DNA of 64,000 nt, from the NCBI RefSeq assembly GCF_014202315.1, contig NZ_JACHGN010000002.1:339351-403350 (forward strand). The letters are read 5' to 3'. The position numbers and the translations under genes are program-made. How positions within the stretch are numbered: the first letter of the stretch is position 1; each line of letters opens with the position of its first letter. This document shows, in pieces, positions 1-8,621 of this stretch. Source of the DNA: Thermocatellispora tengchongensis. GTDB lineage: Bacteria; Actinomycetota; Actinomycetes; Streptosporangiales; Streptosporangiaceae. Below the pieces are notes generated by a model, which ran no database searches, was not told the origin of the DNA, and saw only the letters and a list, made by a program, of their open reading frames with translations.

Positions 1-528
1 TCCGCACCTGTGCGGCCGTCGGCTCGTCCTGTTCGCGGAAGGGGCCGGGGGTGCCGCAGGTCGTGCACGCTCTCACCTGCCTGGCCGGTGGTCTGTTCGG
101 TTCGGGGTGGGGGCTGGGCGGGCCGCAGGCCGTGCACGTTCTCACCTACGCGGCCGGTGGCCCGTCTTGTTCGGGGTGAGTGCCCGGTCCGCCGCACGTG
201 GTGCGCGTCCACGCGCGCTTGGCATCGGCCGGCCGGGATGGGCTGCGGTCGCGTCGGTGTGCGTGGCCACCGTTGCGGATGGCTGTGCCAGGGTGGGCTC
301 GGCGTGTGGTGCGGGCGTTCCGGCTCGGGCGCGCGTCCGCCGTATGGCCTCCGCCTACGTGTGGGGTGGGGCGGGGCGCGGCGCTGTCGCGGGAGGCGTG
401 TGTGGGGAGGCTTGGACGGCGGTGGCGCCGTGGCGGGCCGGGGCGGGCGGCGGCCGGGGTGGCGTTCGGCGTGGGTGGCATGGGGTGTGCGCGCCGATGA
501 CCGCGTGGGAGAGGGACGGGGGTTTGTG
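1..528. other. Intergenic, no supported gene
   Basis: No convincing gene is seen before the LacI start at 529. Open frames run through on both strands, but their translations are Arg/Gly/Ala/Pro-rich, lack recognisable domains and start inside low-complexity G-rich DNA. The stretch carries an imperfect 70-bp direct repeat (listed separately) and is probably the non-coding upstream region of the LacI gene plus decayed DNA. Confidence 0.6.
53..180. repeat. Imperfect 70-bp direct repeat, two copies
   Basis: Copy one begins CCGCAGGTCGTGCACGCTCT at 53. Copy two begins CCGCAGGCCGTGCACGTTCT at 123. Both continue with CACCT, GGCCGGTGG and TTCGGGGTG blocks in the same order, so the period is 70 bp. 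A more degenerate third copy may precede position 53. No function can be assigned. Confidence 0.6.
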
Positions 529-1521
529 ATGGGGGCGACCATACGGGACGTGGCTCGGGTGGCCGGGGTTTCGCCGTCTACCGTGTCGCGGGCGTTGGCG
601 GACTCGGCGTTGGTGAATCCGGCCACGGTGGAGCGGGTGCGGCGGGCGGCGGCCAGTTTGGGGTATGAGCCGAATCCGGTGGCGCGGGGGCTGATCACCG
701 GGCGTACCGGGAATCTGGGGCTGATCGTGCCGGATCTCGCCAATCCCTTCTTCCCGGGCGTGGTGAAGGGGATGCAGGCGCGGGCCCGGGAGGCCGGGTA
801 CGCGGTGTTCGTGGCCGACACCGACGAGGACGCCGGGCTGGAGGCGCGGCTGGCGCGGAAACTGGCCAAGCAGGTGGACGCGCTGGTGCTGTGCTCGCCG
901 CGGCTGAGCGACGATGAGCTGCTGGCGCTGGCGGCGGACGTGCGGCTGGTGCTGCTGCACCGGAGGGCGGGGGACGTGCCGGCCGTGACCGCGGACAACG
1001 CGGGCGGGATGCGGCACGCCGTCACCCATCTGACCGCGCTGGGGCACCGGCGGATCGGCCTGGTGGCCGGGCCGGTGTCGTCGTGGTCGAACGAGGAGCG
1101 GGTCGCGGGGCTGCGTGCGGCCGTCGCCGGGGCCGGGGCCGAGCTGGCCGAGCTGGGCAACTACGCGCCGACCTTCGACGGCGGGATCGCCGCGGCCGAC
1201 ATGGTGCTCGCCTCGGGGGTGAGCGCGGTGGTGGCGTACAACGACGTGATGGCGCTGGGCCTGATGAGCCGGTTCGCGGCGCGCGGCGTCGCGGTGCCGG
1301 CCGGGATCAGCGTCGTGGGCTGCGACGACATCCCCCAGGCCGCGATGTCGGCGCCGCCGCTGACCACCGTCGCGGTGCCCAAGGAGCAGATCGGCCGGGC
1401 CGGGGTCGATCTCGTGCTCAGGATCGTGGACGGCGAGGACCCGCCGCGCAGCGGGCGCGAGCTGGACACCCAGCTTCTCGTCCGCGGCAGTACCGGCCCT
1501 GCCGTACGGACAACCGACTAG
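529..1521 (+). CDS. LacI-family transcriptional regulator
   Basis: A 330-residue LacI/GalR regulator. The N-terminal helix-turn-helix opens [20 protein letters not shown] and is followed by the hinge ([11 protein letters not shown]). Residues about 60-325 form the periplasmic-binding-protein-like effector domain, including [15 protein letters not shown] and the late [10 protein letters not shown] motif typical of the family. The ATG at 529 is chosen because the homologous fold starts exactly there and GGGACGGGGG lies just upstream; the open frame extends about 500 bp further but is low-complexity. Thirteen bases separate it from the mannonate dehydratase gene, so it is probably cotranscribed and may regulate this uronate locus. 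The effector is unknown. Confidence 0.93.
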   Translation: MGATIRDVARVAGVSPSTVSRALADSALVNPATVERVRRAAASLGYEPNPVARGLITGRTGNLGLIVPDLANPFFPGVVKGMQARAREAGYAVFVADTDEDAGLEARLARKLAKQVDALVLCSPRLSDDELLALAADVRLVLLHRRAGDVPAVTADNAGGMRHAVTHLTALGHRRIGLVAGPVSSWSNEERVAGLRAAVAGAGAELAELGNYAPTFDGGIAAADMVLASGVSAVVAYNDVMALGLMSRFAARGVAVPAGISVVGCDDIPQAAMSAPPLTTVAVPKEQIGRAGVDLVLRIVDGEDPPRSGRELDTQLLVRGSTGPAVRTTD

Positions 1522-1534
1522 GAGGACTCCCCCA

Positions 1535-2743
1535 GTGAGAATCACGGACGCGCGGGTGATCGTGACGTGTCCCGGCCGCAACTTCGTCACCTTGAAGATC
1601 TTCACCGACGAGGGGGTGACCGGGGTCGGCGACGCCACGCTCAACGGGCGCGAGCTGACCGTGGCCTCCTACCTCACCGACCACGTGGTGCCGCTGCTGA
1701 TCGGGCGTGATCCGGCGCGGATCGAGGACACCTGGCAGTACCTGTACCGGGGCGCGTACTGGCGGCGCGGCCCGGTGACCATGAGCGCCATCGCCGCGGT
1801 GGACACCGCGTTGTGGGACATCAAGGGCAAGGTGGCCGGGCTGCCGGTCTACCAGCTTCTCGGCGGGCGCTCCCGCGAGGGCGTGACGGTGTACGGCCAC
1901 GCCAACGCCGAGACGGTGGACGAGGTGCTGGAGGAGGTCGCGCGCTACCGCGACCTGGGCTACAAGGCGGTGCGGGTGCAGACCGCCGTGCCCGGCCTGG
2001 ATGCCACGTACGGCGTGAGCAAGGACAAGATGTTCTACGAGCCCGCCGACGCGGCCCTGCCCTCGGAGTCGGCCTGGTCCACCGAGCGCTACCTGGACTT
2101 CGTGCCCTCGGTCTTCGCCCGGGTGCGGGAGGAGTTCGGGCCCGACCTGAAGCTGCTGCACGACGTGCACCACCGGCTGACCCCGATCGAGGCGGGCAGG
2201 CTCGGCCACGCGCTGGAGCCGTACGCGCTGACCTGGATGGAGGACCCGGTCCCGGCCGAGCTGCAGGAGGGGTTCCGGCTGCTGCGCACCCACACCCGCA
2301 CCCCGATCGCGGTCGGCGAGGTGTTCAACTCGATCTGGGACTGCCACACCCTGATCACCGAGCAGCTCATCGACTACATCCGGGCCACGGTCGTGCACGC
2401 GGGCGGCATCACCCACCTGCGCCGGATCTTCGACCTGGCCGCGCTGTACCACGTGCGCAGCGGCTCGCACGGCGCGACCGACCTGTCGCCGGTGTGCATG
2501 AGCGCGGCGCTGCACCTGGACGTGAGCATCCCGAACTTCGGGCTGCAGGAGTACATGCGGCACACGCCCGAGACCGACGAGGTGTTCCCGCACGGCTATT
2601 GGTTCGAGGACGGCTACCTGCACCCCTCGGAGGAGCCGGGGCTCGGGGTGGACATCGACGAGGAGCTGGCGGCGCGGTATCCGTACCAGCCGGCGTACCT
2701 GCCGGTGAGCAGGCTGATGGACGGGACGGTGCACAACTGGTGA
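1535..2743 (+). CDS. manD: D-mannonate dehydratase (ManD, enolase superfamily)
   Basis: A 402-residue enolase-superfamily acid-sugar dehydratase that converts D-mannonate to 2-keto-3-deoxy-D-gluconate in the cytoplasm. The diagnostic ManD residues fall at their canonical numbers: Arg147, Tyr159, Asp210, His212, Glu236 and Glu262. They lie in the motifs KAVRVQT, LHDVHH, TWMEDP and AVGEVFN. Length and full-length collinearity match the family. It starts at GTG 1535 with AGGAGGA at 1520-1526, overlapping the LacI stop. Its stop overlaps the GTG of the downstream dehydrogenase, which fits the fructuronate-mannonate-KDG route. Older annotations call this family RspA. Confidence 0.95.
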   Translation: MRITDARVIVTCPGRNFVTLKIFTDEGVTGVGDATLNGRELTVASYLTDHVVPLLIGRDPARIEDTWQYLYRGAYWRRGPVTMSAIAAVDTALWDIKGKVAGLPVYQLLGGRSREGVTVYGHANAETVDEVLEEVARYRDLGYKAVRVQTAVPGLDATYGVSKDKMFYEPADAALPSESAWSTERYLDFVPSVFARVREEFGPDLKLLHDVHHRLTPIEAGRLGHALEPYALTWMEDPVPAELQEGFRLLRTHTRTPIAVGEVFNSIWDCHTLITEQLIDYIRATVVHAGGITHLRRIFDLAALYHVRSGSHGATDLSPVCMSAALHLDVSIPNFGLQEYMRHTPETDEVFPHGYWFEDGYLHPSEEPGLGVDIDEELAARYPYQPAYLPVSRLMDGTVHNW

Positions 2744-4203
2744 GCGGGAGGCTGGCGCTCGCCGAGCTGCCCCGGCTGCGCCGGTCGGGCCGGGTCGCCG
2801 TGCCCGGCCACGACCCGGCGGCGCTAGGCGTGGGCATCGTGCACCTCGGGCTGGGCGGGTTCCACCGCGCCCACCAGGCCGTCTTCACCGAGGACGCCGC
2901 CACGGCGGGCGGCGACACGCGCTGGGGGGTGTGCGGGGTCACCCAGCGCTCCGACGACGTGGTGCGGCGGCTGCGCCCGCAGGACGGCCTGTACACGGTG
3001 CTCGCCCGGGGGCCCGGCGAGTTGTCGGCGCGCGTCGTCGGCACGCTGCGCGAGGTCCTGTACGCCGGCGCCGAGCCGGACGCCGTCTTCGCCCGCATGG
3101 CCGACGAGCGGGTGCGGATCATCACCCTCACGGTGACCGAGAAGGGCCACCGGCGCGGCGCGGACGGCGGGCTGGACCTGGCCGACCCCGTGGTCCGGGC
3201 CGATGTGGCGGGCGCGGGGCCGCCGGTGAGCGCGGTGGGCCGGCTGGTGCGCGGCCTCCAGGCCCGCTGCCGCGCCTCGGGCGCCCCGGTCACCGTGATG
3301 TCCTGCGACAACCTGGTGGCGGGCGGCGAGGTGCTGCGCCGGCTGGTGGCCGACTTCTGCGCCGCGCTCCCGCCTGCCGAGGGCGGGCCGCTGGCCGGGT
3401 GGATCGAGACGTCCGTGCGCTTCCCGTCCAGCGTCGTGGACCGGATCGTGCCGGCCGCGACCGGCGCCGACCGCGCCGACGCGGCCCGGCTGCTCGGCGT
3501 GCGCGACGAGGGGGCGGTGGCGGCCGAGCCGCACCGGCAGTGGGTGGTGCAGGACGACTTCGCCGCGGACCGGCCGCCCTGGGAGCTGGCCGGGGTGGTG
3601 CTGACGCCGGACGTGGCCCCGTACGAGGCGGTCAAGCTGCGCCTGCTCAACGCCTCGCACTCGCTGCTGGCCTATCTGGGGGCGCTGCGCGGCCACGAGA
3701 CGATCGCGGCGGCGGTGGGCGATCCCGAGCTGGCCGGGGCCGCCGAGCGGCTGATGCTGGAGGACGCCGCGCCGACCCTGGCCGTGCCCGACGGGCTGGA
3801 CCTCGCGGCGTACCGGCGGGGCGTGCTGGAGCGGTTCGCCAACCCCGCGCTGCCCGACCGCACGGTCAGGGTGGCCATGGACGGCTCGCAGAAGCTGCCG
3901 CTGCGGCTGCTCGGCACCGCGCGCGACCGCCTCGCCGCCGGGGCGGTGCCGCGCTGGGCGGCGCTCGGCGTGGCCGCCTGGATGGCGTACGTCGCCCGCG
4001 CCGCCGCCGACCCGGCCCTGCCGCTGGACGACCCGATCGCCGACCGGCTGTGCGAGGCCGCGAGCGGCGCCGCGGACGCGCCCGCGCTGGCCCGCCGCCT
4101 GTTCGCCGTCGAGTCGGTCTTCGGCCGGGACCTGCCGGAGGACGAGAGGTTCACCTCGGCCGTCGTGGAGCGGCTCACGCCCCTGCTGCGGGGCGCCATC
4201 TGA
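2740..4203 (+). CDS. uxuB: Mannitol dehydrogenase family: probable D-fructuronate reductase
   Basis: A 487-residue polyol/uronate dehydrogenase. The N-terminal Rossmann region contains [14 protein letters not shown], the NAD-binding motif of the mannitol 2-dehydrogenase/UxuB group, and later TVMSCDNL. The C-terminal catalytic segment has [16 protein letters not shown] with the family's Lys, Asn and His. The GTG start at 2740 overlaps the ManD stop by four bases, so translation is probably coupled. Next to ManD, the expected reaction is NAD(H)-dependent interconversion of D-fructuronate and D-mannonate. Mannitol or arabitol dehydrogenase activity cannot be excluded from sequence alone. The 3' end overlaps the convergent regulator gene by 29 bp. 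Confidence 0.88.
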   Translation: MSGRLALAELPRLRRSGRVAVPGHDPAALGVGIVHLGLGGFHRAHQAVFTEDAATAGGDTRWGVCGVTQRSDDVVRRLRPQDGLYTVLARGPGELSARVVGTLREVLYAGAEPDAVFARMADERVRIITLTVTEKGHRRGADGGLDLADPVVRADVAGAGPPVSAVGRLVRGLQARCRASGAPVTVMSCDNLVAGGEVLRRLVADFCAALPPAEGGPLAGWIETSVRFPSSVVDRIVPAATGADRADAARLLGVRDEGAVAAEPHRQWVVQDDFAADRPPWELAGVVLTPDVAPYEAVKLRLLNASHSLLAYLGALRGHETIAAAVGDPELAGAAERLMLEDAAPTLAVPDGLDLAAYRRGVLERFANPALPDRTVRVAMDGSQKLPLRLLGTARDRLAAGAVPRWAALGVAAWMAYVARAAADPALPLDDPIADRLCEAASGAADAPALARRLFAVESVFGRDLPEDERFTSAVVERLTPLLRGAI

Positions 4204-5374
4204 TGCGCGCCGAGCGCCCGCCGCGACCGCGCACCTCGGCCACCGGGCGGAGGCGGCGCGGCGGGGCCTCGCGCAGGTGGGTGCGGGAGCCGGCGCCGCG
4301 GGCGTGCGCGGCGAACAGCCGCGCGGCCTCCTCGGGGTCGCCGGACGCCAGCGCGCCCAGCAGTTCGGCGTGGTGGTCGGCCATGGCCCGCCAGTCGCCG
4401 CTGTAGAGGGGGTTGCCCACGACGTGCAGCCCCCACAGGCTCGGCTCCAGCGCCCGCCACACCCGGGGCAGGAAGGAGTTGCCGCAGGCGGCGGCGACGT
4501 GGCGGTGGAAGGCCATGTCGGCCTCGCGGAAGTCGCCGATGTCGCCCTGCTCGGCCGCCTTGCGCATCCTGGCGACGTCGTCGCCGAGCAGTTGCAGGGT
4601 GCGCGGCTGGATGCGGGTGGCCAGGTTGCGGGCGGCGAACTCCTCAAGCAGCACCCGCACCTCGCGCACCTCGCGCGCCTGCTGGGCGGAGATCTCGGCG
4701 ACGTAGCTGCCCCGGTGGGGGAGGTAGCTGACCAGGCCCTCGTGCGCCAGCCGCTTGATGGCCTCGCGGGCGGGGGCCTGGCTGGTGCCCAGCCTGCGCG
4801 CGATCTCCGACTCGACCAGCCGCTGCCCGGCCACCAGCTCGCCGGAGACGATCCAGCGGCGCAGCAGCGTGTAGACGCGGTCGGACAGCAGTTCGCGGGT
4901 GAGGATCTCGGGCGGCGCCTCCGGCGGCAGGGCCGCGACGGGGCCGGGCTCGCCGCCGTCGTCCTTGCGGCGCTCCTGCCAGATGCGCGACACGGTGGAC
5001 TGCGACAGGCCCAGGGCGCGGGCCAGGGAGCGGGTGGAGGGCATGGCCCCGCCGCCCCGCCGGGCCTCCTCGATCGCGGCGGTGATCAGCCGCTCGGCCT
5101 CCTCGCGGTCCACGCTGCGCGGCCTGCCGGGGCGCGGGGCGTCGGTGAGGCCGTCGAGGCCCTGCTCCACGAACCGGTCGCGCCACTTGCCGGCCGTGGC
5201 AGGGCTCACCTTCACCTGGGCCGCGACCTCCTTGCCGGACAGGCCGTCGGCGAAGGCCAGCACGATGCGGCTGCGCACGGCCAGCGCGCCGCCGGCCTGC
5301 GTGGCCCAGGACAGCAGCGTCGAACGCTCCTCGTCGCTGAGCGCGAGGGCGCCGCGGGGGGCTTGGGTAGTCAC
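4175..5374 (-). CDS. GntR/FCD regulator with N-terminal transposase-type HTH module
   Basis: A 399-residue protein with an unusual architecture. Residues about 12-145 resemble the two-HTH DNA-binding half of IS630/Tc1-type transposases: GLSGKEVAAQVKVSPATAGK, the GRPRS linker, then a second helix-turn-helix in LARALGLSQSTVSRIWQERR. No DDE catalytic domain follows. Instead residues about 160-228 form a GntR winged helix (GQRLVESEIARRLGTSQAPA) and 232-370 an FCD ligand-binding domain with the usual metal-binding His/Asp pattern (EADMAFHRHVAAACGN). The start is GTG 5374. It is divergent from the ABC importer and converges on the dehydrogenase, so it probably regulates uronate genes in this locus. 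The short Arg-rich C-terminal tail is atypical. Confidence 0.85.
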   Translation of the reverse strand: MTTQAPRGALALSDEERSTLLSWATQAGGALAVRSRIVLAFADGLSGKEVAAQVKVSPATAGKWRDRFVEQGLDGLTDAPRPGRPRSVDREEAERLITAAIEEARRGGGAMPSTRSLARALGLSQSTVSRIWQERRKDDGGEPGPVAALPPEAPPEILTRELLSDRVYTLLRRWIVSGELVAGQRLVESEIARRLGTSQAPAREAIKRLAHEGLVSYLPHRGSYVAEISAQQAREVREVRVLLEEFAARNLATRIQPRTLQLLGDDVARMRKAAEQGDIGDFREADMAFHRHVAAACGNSFLPRVWRALEPSLWGLHVVGNPLYSGDWRAMADHHAELLGALASGDPEEAARLFAAHARGAGSRTHLREAPPRRLRPVAEVRGRGGRSARIRWRPAAGA

Positions 5375-5453
5375 CCCACAAGCTTAGCGATTTAAGACTC
5401 AGTTCGGGGCGAAGCAACATACTTTTCCCGCCCCTGTCACATCGAATGCCCTC

Positions 5454-5483
5454 TTGACGGCGGTTCCGCCCGCCAAGTATTAA
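5454..5483 (+). promoter_or_regulatory. Putative sigma-70-type promoter of the ABC importer
   Basis: TTGACG at 5454-5459 and TATTAA at 5478-5483 are separated by 18 bp, in an AT-rich island between the divergent regulator and the solute-binding-protein gene. This is the best consensus-like promoter in the locus. Confidence 0.6.
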
Positions 5484-5485
5484 AG

Positions 5486-5500
5486 AATCGTTACTCGATT
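5486..5500. promoter_or_regulatory. Palindromic operator candidate
   Basis: AATCG-TTACT-CGATT is a perfect inverted repeat with 5-bp arms and a 5-bp centre, two bases downstream of the proposed -10. Repression by either the LacI protein (529-1521) or the GntR fusion (4175-5374) would be natural here. Which one binds cannot be told from sequence. Confidence 0.5.
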
Positions 5501-5554
5501 ATTGACCCATTAGAAGTTGTGAGCGCGGGGGCTCGCACAGGGTGAGGAGGCGTA

Positions 5555-6841
5555 ATGCGGCCACGACACGCGAGCCGGGCACGGGCGGGCGCGCTGCCCG
5601 CCGCCGGCGTCCTGATGACCCTCGTGCTCGCCGGGTGCGGCGGCGGGGGCTTCGCCGGCGAGGAGCGGGCGCAGAGCGAGGGCGGCACCACCGAGGTGCG
5701 GATGCTGGTCAACATCACCCCGAACCTGACCCAGACGTACTGGGAGGGGCTGGTGAAGACCTTCGAGCAGGCCAACCCGGGCATCGACGTGAAGATCGAG
5801 GCGCCGTCCGGCAAGGGCGTCGCCGACACCCTCCAGCAGCAGCTCGCCGCGGGCAACGCGCCCGACGTGGTCGAGACCCTGATGGCCGATGAGACCCTCG
5901 CCCCGCAGATGCTCGACCTGAGCGACCAGCCCTGGGTGAAGGACACGCCGCTGGCCCAGGAGGCCGCGCTGGACGGCAAGATCTACACCGTCGGCGTCGG
6001 CGAGCAGGCCCAGTCGCTGGTCTTCTACAACAAGACCGCGTTCGACAAGGCCGGGATCACCGAGCCGCCGAAGACCTGGGACGAGCTGACCGAGGCCATG
6101 GGCAAGCTCAAGGACGCCGGCTACCTGCCGCTGCGCACCGCGGGCGACTTCGTCACCGGCCTGCAGCTCCTCCAGCTCAGCGGCCCGGCCAAGGCGGTCG
6201 CCCACCCCAACTGGTACCAGGACGTCAAGGCCGGCACGCTCAAGGCGGGCGAGTCGATGCTGCCCTACCTGGAGCGGTACAAGAGCTGGCTGGACAAGGG
6301 CTACCTGGACAAGAACGCCCTGGGCCTGAAGTACGCCGACGCCGAGGCGTCCTTCCTGTCCGGCAAGGCCGGCATGTACGTCATGGGGAGCTGGTTCACC
6401 GCCGCCGAGGCCGACGCGAAGAAGGACTTCGAGGTCGGCGTCTTCCCCGCCCCCGTGGACGAGGGCCAGTCCTACCCCGGCCCGCAGGGCGCGACGATGG
6501 CCGCGCCGTACATGATCCTGAAGTCCACCCCGCACAAGGACGCCGCGCTCAAGCTGGTCCAGTGGCTGGTCACCGACAAGGCCGCGGTCGCCAGCCAGCT
6601 CCAGCAGGACGGCAACTTCCGCACCGGCGTCGAGCGCGAGTTCACCCCGCTGGAGCGCGAGGTGCAGAAGATCCTGGACGAGGCGCCGGCCAAGGTCGCC
6701 CAGGGCGAGGGCTACGGCGCCGACACCCTGCCCAAGGGCTTCAACTCCGCCTGGAACACCGAGGTCCAGGGCCTGTACGTCGGCAAGTCGCCCCGCGACG
6801 TCGCCACCGCCGTGGACCGGTGGCTCGACAGCCGTTCCTGA
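5555..6841 (+). CDS. Sugar ABC transporter substrate-binding lipoprotein (CUT1)
   Basis: A 428-residue extracellular solute-binding protein of the carbohydrate-uptake-1 type. The signal peptide ends in the lipobox LVLAGC with Cys28 as the lipidation site, and a short Gly-rich tether follows. The mature protein has the family's two-lobed pattern, including YWEGLVKTFEQANPGIDVKI, TWDELTEAM and MYVMGSWFTA. It starts at ATG 5555 after GAGGAGG. Two permease genes follow. Position next to mannonate/fructuronate enzymes suggests a uronate-containing oligosaccharide as substrate (inference). No ATPase gene is present, as is common in actinomycetes where a shared MsiK-type ATPase serves many importers. 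Confidence 0.93.
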   Translation: MRPRHASRARAGALPAAGVLMTLVLAGCGGGGFAGEERAQSEGGTTEVRMLVNITPNLTQTYWEGLVKTFEQANPGIDVKIEAPSGKGVADTLQQQLAAGNAPDVVETLMADETLAPQMLDLSDQPWVKDTPLAQEAALDGKIYTVGVGEQAQSLVFYNKTAFDKAGITEPPKTWDELTEAMGKLKDAGYLPLRTAGDFVTGLQLLQLSGPAKAVAHPNWYQDVKAGTLKAGESMLPYLERYKSWLDKGYLDKNALGLKYADAEASFLSGKAGMYVMGSWFTAAEADAKKDFEVGVFPAPVDEGQSYPGPQGATMAAPYMILKSTPHKDAALKLVQWLVTDKAAVASQLQQDGNFRTGVEREFTPLEREVQKILDEAPAKVAQGEGYGADTLPKGFNSAWNTEVQGLYVGKSPRDVATAVDRWLDSRS

Positions 6842-6885
6842 CCGGTCTGTCGGGTGACAAGGTCCGTCACGTAACAAGGAGAGAC

Positions 6886-7773
6886 ATGCGCTCCGGCATC
6901 GCACGCGGGCAGGGCCTCGCGACGGCGATCATGGTCGTCCCCGCGACCGTCCTGTACGCGGTCATGCTGGTCGTCCCGGTCGGCCTGGCGTTCTACCTGA
7001 GCCTGACCGACTGGGACGGGTTCAGCGCGAACCCGGCCGTGGTCGGGCTGGACAACTACGGCAGGCTGCTCGGCGACCCCGAGCTGCGCCGCGCGGCCCT
7101 GGTCACGCTGCTCGTGGCCGGGGCCGGCACGGCCGGGCTGAACCTGCTCGGGCTCGGCTTCGCCCTGCTGGTCAACGGCAGGTCGCGGGCCAACACCTTC
7201 TTCCGGATGGTGCTGTTCTACCCGCACGTGCTCAGCGCCCTGGTCGTCGGCTTCCTGTGGAGCGCGATCCTGGGCACCACGGGCGCGGTCAACAGCTTCA
7301 TCACCCAGCGCGGCGGCGAGGTGCTGCCGTTCCTGTCCGACCCCGCCTGGGCCACGGTCACCATGATCGCGGTGCTGGTCTGGGCCGGGTTCGGGGTCAA
7401 CGTGGTGCTCTACCTCGCCGGGCTCCAGGCGGTGCCGCACTCGCTGATCGAGGCCGCGCAGATCGACGGGGCCACCCGCTGGCAGACCTTCCGCAACGTG
7501 ACGCTGCCCGCGCTGGGCCCGTCGGTGACCGTCAACGTGGTGCTGTCGCTGGTCACCCTGCTCAAGACCTACGACCTGGTGGTCTCGCTCACCGCGGGCG
7601 GGCCGGCCGGGCAGACGCAGACGGTGGCGTACCTGATCCTGTGGAACTCCTTCCACGACGCCCGGCTCGGCTTCGGCTCGGCGCAGTCGGTGGTGCTGAT
7701 GGTCGTCACCGCGGCGCTGGCCTTCGTGGTCACCCGGCTGCGGCGGCGCGGCGAGACGGCGGCGCACCAATGA
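6886..7773 (+). CDS. Sugar ABC transporter permease, MalF/UgpA-like
   Basis: A 295-residue inner-membrane permease with about six hydrophobic segments. It carries the cytoplasmic-loop EAA motif in EAAQIDGATRWQTFRNVTLP, which contacts the ATPase. It starts at ATG 6886 after AAGGAGAG, 44 bp downstream of the binding-protein gene. Its stop overlaps the next permease gene by four bases. It forms the heterodimeric channel with the product of 7770-8594. Confidence 0.93.
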   Translation: MRSGIARGQGLATAIMVVPATVLYAVMLVVPVGLAFYLSLTDWDGFSANPAVVGLDNYGRLLGDPELRRAALVTLLVAGAGTAGLNLLGLGFALLVNGRSRANTFFRMVLFYPHVLSALVVGFLWSAILGTTGAVNSFITQRGGEVLPFLSDPAWATVTMIAVLVWAGFGVNVVLYLAGLQAVPHSLIEAAQIDGATRWQTFRNVTLPALGPSVTVNVVLSLVTLLKTYDLVVSLTAGGPAGQTQTVAYLILWNSFHDARLGFGSAQSVVLMVVTAALAFVVTRLRRRGETAAHQ

Positions 7774-8594
7774 GGCGCTACGCGCGGCTCGGCTTCCTCG
7801 CCGCCACCACGCTGTTCATGCTGGTCCCGCTGTACGTCCTGGTGGTCAACGCGTTCAAGCCGCAGCAGGAGATCCTGGCCTCGCCCTTCGGCCTGCCGCT
7901 CGACGGGCTCACCTTCGAGTACCTGGCCAAGGCGCTGGACAACCCGCAGTTCGACATCTTCCGCGGCTACGCCGTGACGCTGCTGTTCGTGGTGTCGGTG
8001 AACGTGCTGTCGGTGGTGCTGGCGGGACCGGCGGCGTACGTCATCGCGCGCAGCCCCAAGCGGCGCTTCCGGGTGCTGATGCTGTTCTTCCTGGCCGGCA
8101 CGTTCATCCCGAGCCAGGTGCTGGTGATCCCGGTCGTGTACGTGCTCAAGACGCTCGGCCTGATGGGCACGATCCGCGGCTTCGTGCTGTTCGAGACGGT
8201 GCTCACGCTGCCGTTCTCGATCTTCCTGTACGCCGGCTACATCAGCACCATCCCGGCCACCCTGGACCAGGCCGCCAACGTGGACGGCGCCGGCCGCCTG
8301 CGCACCTTCTGGCGGATCATCTTCCCGCTGATGCGCCCGGTCGTGGCCACCATGGTCATCCTGAACACCTTCTCGGTGTGGAACGACTTCGTGAACCCGC
8401 AGATCATCCTGGGACCCGGCAGCGGCCTGTACACGGTCACCACCGGCGTCTACGCGGCGGTCAGCCAGTACTCCACCGACTACACCGTCGTGTTCCCCAC
8501 ACTGCTGCTCGCCATCGCCCCGCTGCTCGTGTTCTTCGTGATCATGCAGCGCCACATCATCAGCGGCCTGACCGCGGGTGCCACCAAGGGCTGA
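7770..8594 (+). CDS. Sugar ABC transporter permease, MalG/UgpE-like
   Basis: A 274-residue inner-membrane permease with six predicted transmembrane segments. The EAA-loop equivalent is DQAANVDGAGRLRTFWRIIF. The ATGA overlap with the upstream permease gene indicates translational coupling and a 1:1 partner. Together with 5555-6841 it makes a CUT1 importer lacking only the ATPase. A 13-bp tandem duplication encloses its stop codon. Confidence 0.93.
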   Translation: MRRYARLGFLAATTLFMLVPLYVLVVNAFKPQQEILASPFGLPLDGLTFEYLAKALDNPQFDIFRGYAVTLLFVVSVNVLSVVLAGPAAYVIARSPKRRFRVLMLFFLAGTFIPSQVLVIPVVYVLKTLGLMGTIRGFVLFETVLTLPFSIFLYAGYISTIPATLDQAANVDGAGRLRTFWRIIFPLMRPVVATMVILNTFSVWNDFVNPQIILGPGSGLYTVTTGVYAAVSQYSTDYTVVFPTLLLAIAPLLVFFVIMQRHIISGLTAGATKG

Positions 8595-8620
8595 TTCGAA
8601 GGGCTGACTCGAAAGGCTGA
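8588..8620. repeat. 13-bp tandem duplication over a stop codon
   Basis: GGGCTGATTCGAA (8588-8600) is followed directly by GGGCTGACTCGAA (8601-8613) and the start of a third unit, AGGCTGA. Each copy contains a TGA. The permease stop is in the first. Confidence 0.7.
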
Positions 8621-8621
8621 C

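Noticed and set aside
10-528. Extending the LacI gene to a 503-residue protein from position 10
   Set aside because: The added 173 residues are Arg/Gly/Cys-rich low complexity over a 70-bp repeat, and the LacI HTH normally starts within a few residues of the N-terminus, which matches ATG 529.
4175-5374. An IS630-family insertion sequence
   Set aside because: Only the transposase-like HTH part is present. No DDE domain, terminal inverted repeats or target duplication are visible, and the chain continues into a complete GntR/FCD regulator.
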